Positions 14,984-15,694 of a stretch of DNA of 15,694 nucleotides are shown in pieces. Numbering within the stretch: position 1 is the stretch's first letter; the number at the start of each line of letters is the position of its first letter. The notes below the pieces were generated by a model. That model was not told the origin of the DNA. It was given only the letters and a program-made list of their open reading frames with translations, and ran no database searches. The translations under genes and the position numbers were made by a program. The stretch comes from Gammaproteobacteria bacterium (GTDB lineage Bacteria > Pseudomonadota > Gammaproteobacteria > Eutrophobiales > Eutrophobiaceae), in assembly GCA_014239225.1 (NCBI GenBank), contig JAAZZI010000009.1:1-15694 (forward strand). Direction: 5' to 3'.

Positions 14984-14995
14984 TAATTTTTATTA

Positions 14996-15694
14996 TCAAT
15001 TCTCTTGTTTAGTTGGTGAGTATACACCACCCAATATTACATTTTTATTTGCTCCAGTAACGCTTGGTATATTTGCTGGTTTATTCTCCAAACGTTTTTT
15101 GGCAAGCCATCCGAAAGCGACCGCTTCAATACAATCAGGAGACAGACCGTAATCAGATGTAGTTGTTACTTTAAAATCAACTAGTAGATCTTCAATAGTT
15201 TTCATAAGCAACAGATTATAAGTCCCACCACCGCAAACAATCACTTCGGAAAATCCAGCGGCATACTTTTTAATGGCATTTGTGATTGTGACTCCAGATA
15301 ATTTTAATAAAGTCGCTTGAATATTTTCAGCCGATAATTCTTTATTCAATTTTTTTAAATTAATTTTTAACCATTCTAGATTAAAATATTCTCTACCCGT
15401 GCTTTTTGGTATTGGCGATGAGAAATAATCATCTTTAAGTAACTGTTGGAGTAGTTCATTATCTTCTTTACCTGAACTTGCCCAAAGACCATCTTTATCA
15501 TATTCTTTATTTTTATTTTGTTTGATCCAGCAATCCAGTAACGTATTACCAGGACCTGTATCAAAACCAATAATTTCATTTTTATCACATGGCAATAATG
15601 TAATATTTGCAAAACCACCAATATTTAATATCACAGTCGATTTATTATTATTTTTGAATTGATATTCATGAAATGCGCTTGCAAGCGGCGCACC
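14996..15694 (-). CDS. anmK: Anhydro-N-acetylmuramic acid kinase, C-terminal part
   Basis: This enzyme opens and phosphorylates 1,6-anhydro-MurNAc to MurNAc-6-phosphate during cell-wall recycling. The frame stays open to the window edge, so about 232 C-terminal residues are seen of a family length near 370; the N-terminal ATP-binding part and start are outside. The fragment begins GAPLASAFHEY and shows the family blocks LNIGGFANIT, GFDTGPGN, and VVCGGGTYN near the C terminus. An internal GTG at 15634 is not the true start, because conserved sequence continues upstream of it. It is convergent with erpA. GlmU in the same window works on the same amino-sugar pool. Confidence 0.95.
   Translation of the reverse strand, partial: GAPLASAFHEYQFKNNNKSTVILNIGGFANITLLPCDKNEIIGFDTGPGNTLLDCWIKQNKNKEYDKDGLWASSGKEDNELLQQLLKDDYFSSPIPKSTGREYFNLEWLKINLKKLNKELSAENIQATLLKLSGVTITNAIKKYAAGFSEVIVCGGGTYNLLLMKTIEDLLVDFKVTTTSDYGLSPDCIEAVAFGWLAKKRLENKPANIPSVTGANKNVILGGVYSPTKQEN

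Noticed and set aside
14981..14995. TAATA/TATTA inverted repeat between erpA and anmK as a terminator
   Set aside because: It has five A-T pairs only, expected by chance in AT-rich DNA.

Overview
The window is a gene-dense, AT-rich piece of a bacterial chromosome, most likely from a gammaproteobacterium. Three things point that way: the beta-subunit signature DNIYRFTLAG followed by the [21 protein letters not shown]-type block, alpha and gamma ATP synthase subunits with the same lengths as in E. coli (513 and 287 residues), and the neighbourhoods thiD-thiE-hemL and argC-DUF6776-bactofilin-erpA-anmK. I see no insertion sequence, CRISPR array, tRNA or rRNA. I cannot name the genus.

Layout. 1-4511 (+): the end of an ATP synthase operon, atpA-atpG-atpD-atpC, preceded by the last 55 codons of a protein that stands where atpH is expected but does not look like the usual AtpH C-terminus. 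4636-7303 (+): glmU (UDP-GlcNAc synthesis), a nitrilase-family C-N hydrolase and an RraA-family protein. 7322-10848 (-), read right to left: thiD, thiE and hemL (thiamine and tetrapyrrole synthesis), then an FkbM-type methyltransferase with no obvious partner. 10912-11076 (+): a 54-residue rubredoxin divergent from thiD. 11116-12045 (-): a TlpA-like membrane-anchored thioredoxin and hemJ (protoporphyrinogen oxidase). 12046-12411: the only gene-poor stretch. It carries a TTGACA promoter candidate, a perfect 11-bp hairpin and a strong rho-independent terminator just before argC, which together could be a small RNA or an argC leader. 12412-14983 (+): argC, a membrane coiled-coil protein (DUF6776 type), a bactofilin and erpA. 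14996-15694 (-): the C-terminal part of anmK, cut by the window edge.

Functionally this is housekeeping: energy conversion, cell-wall precursor supply and recycling (glmU, anmK, bactofilin scaffold), cofactors (haem by hemL and hemJ, thiamine by thiD and thiE, Fe-S by erpA, rubredoxin) and arginine. The least explained parts are the 12.2-12.4 kb regulatory/RNA region, the orphan FkbM gene, the nitrilase-RraA pair and the fragment before atpA.
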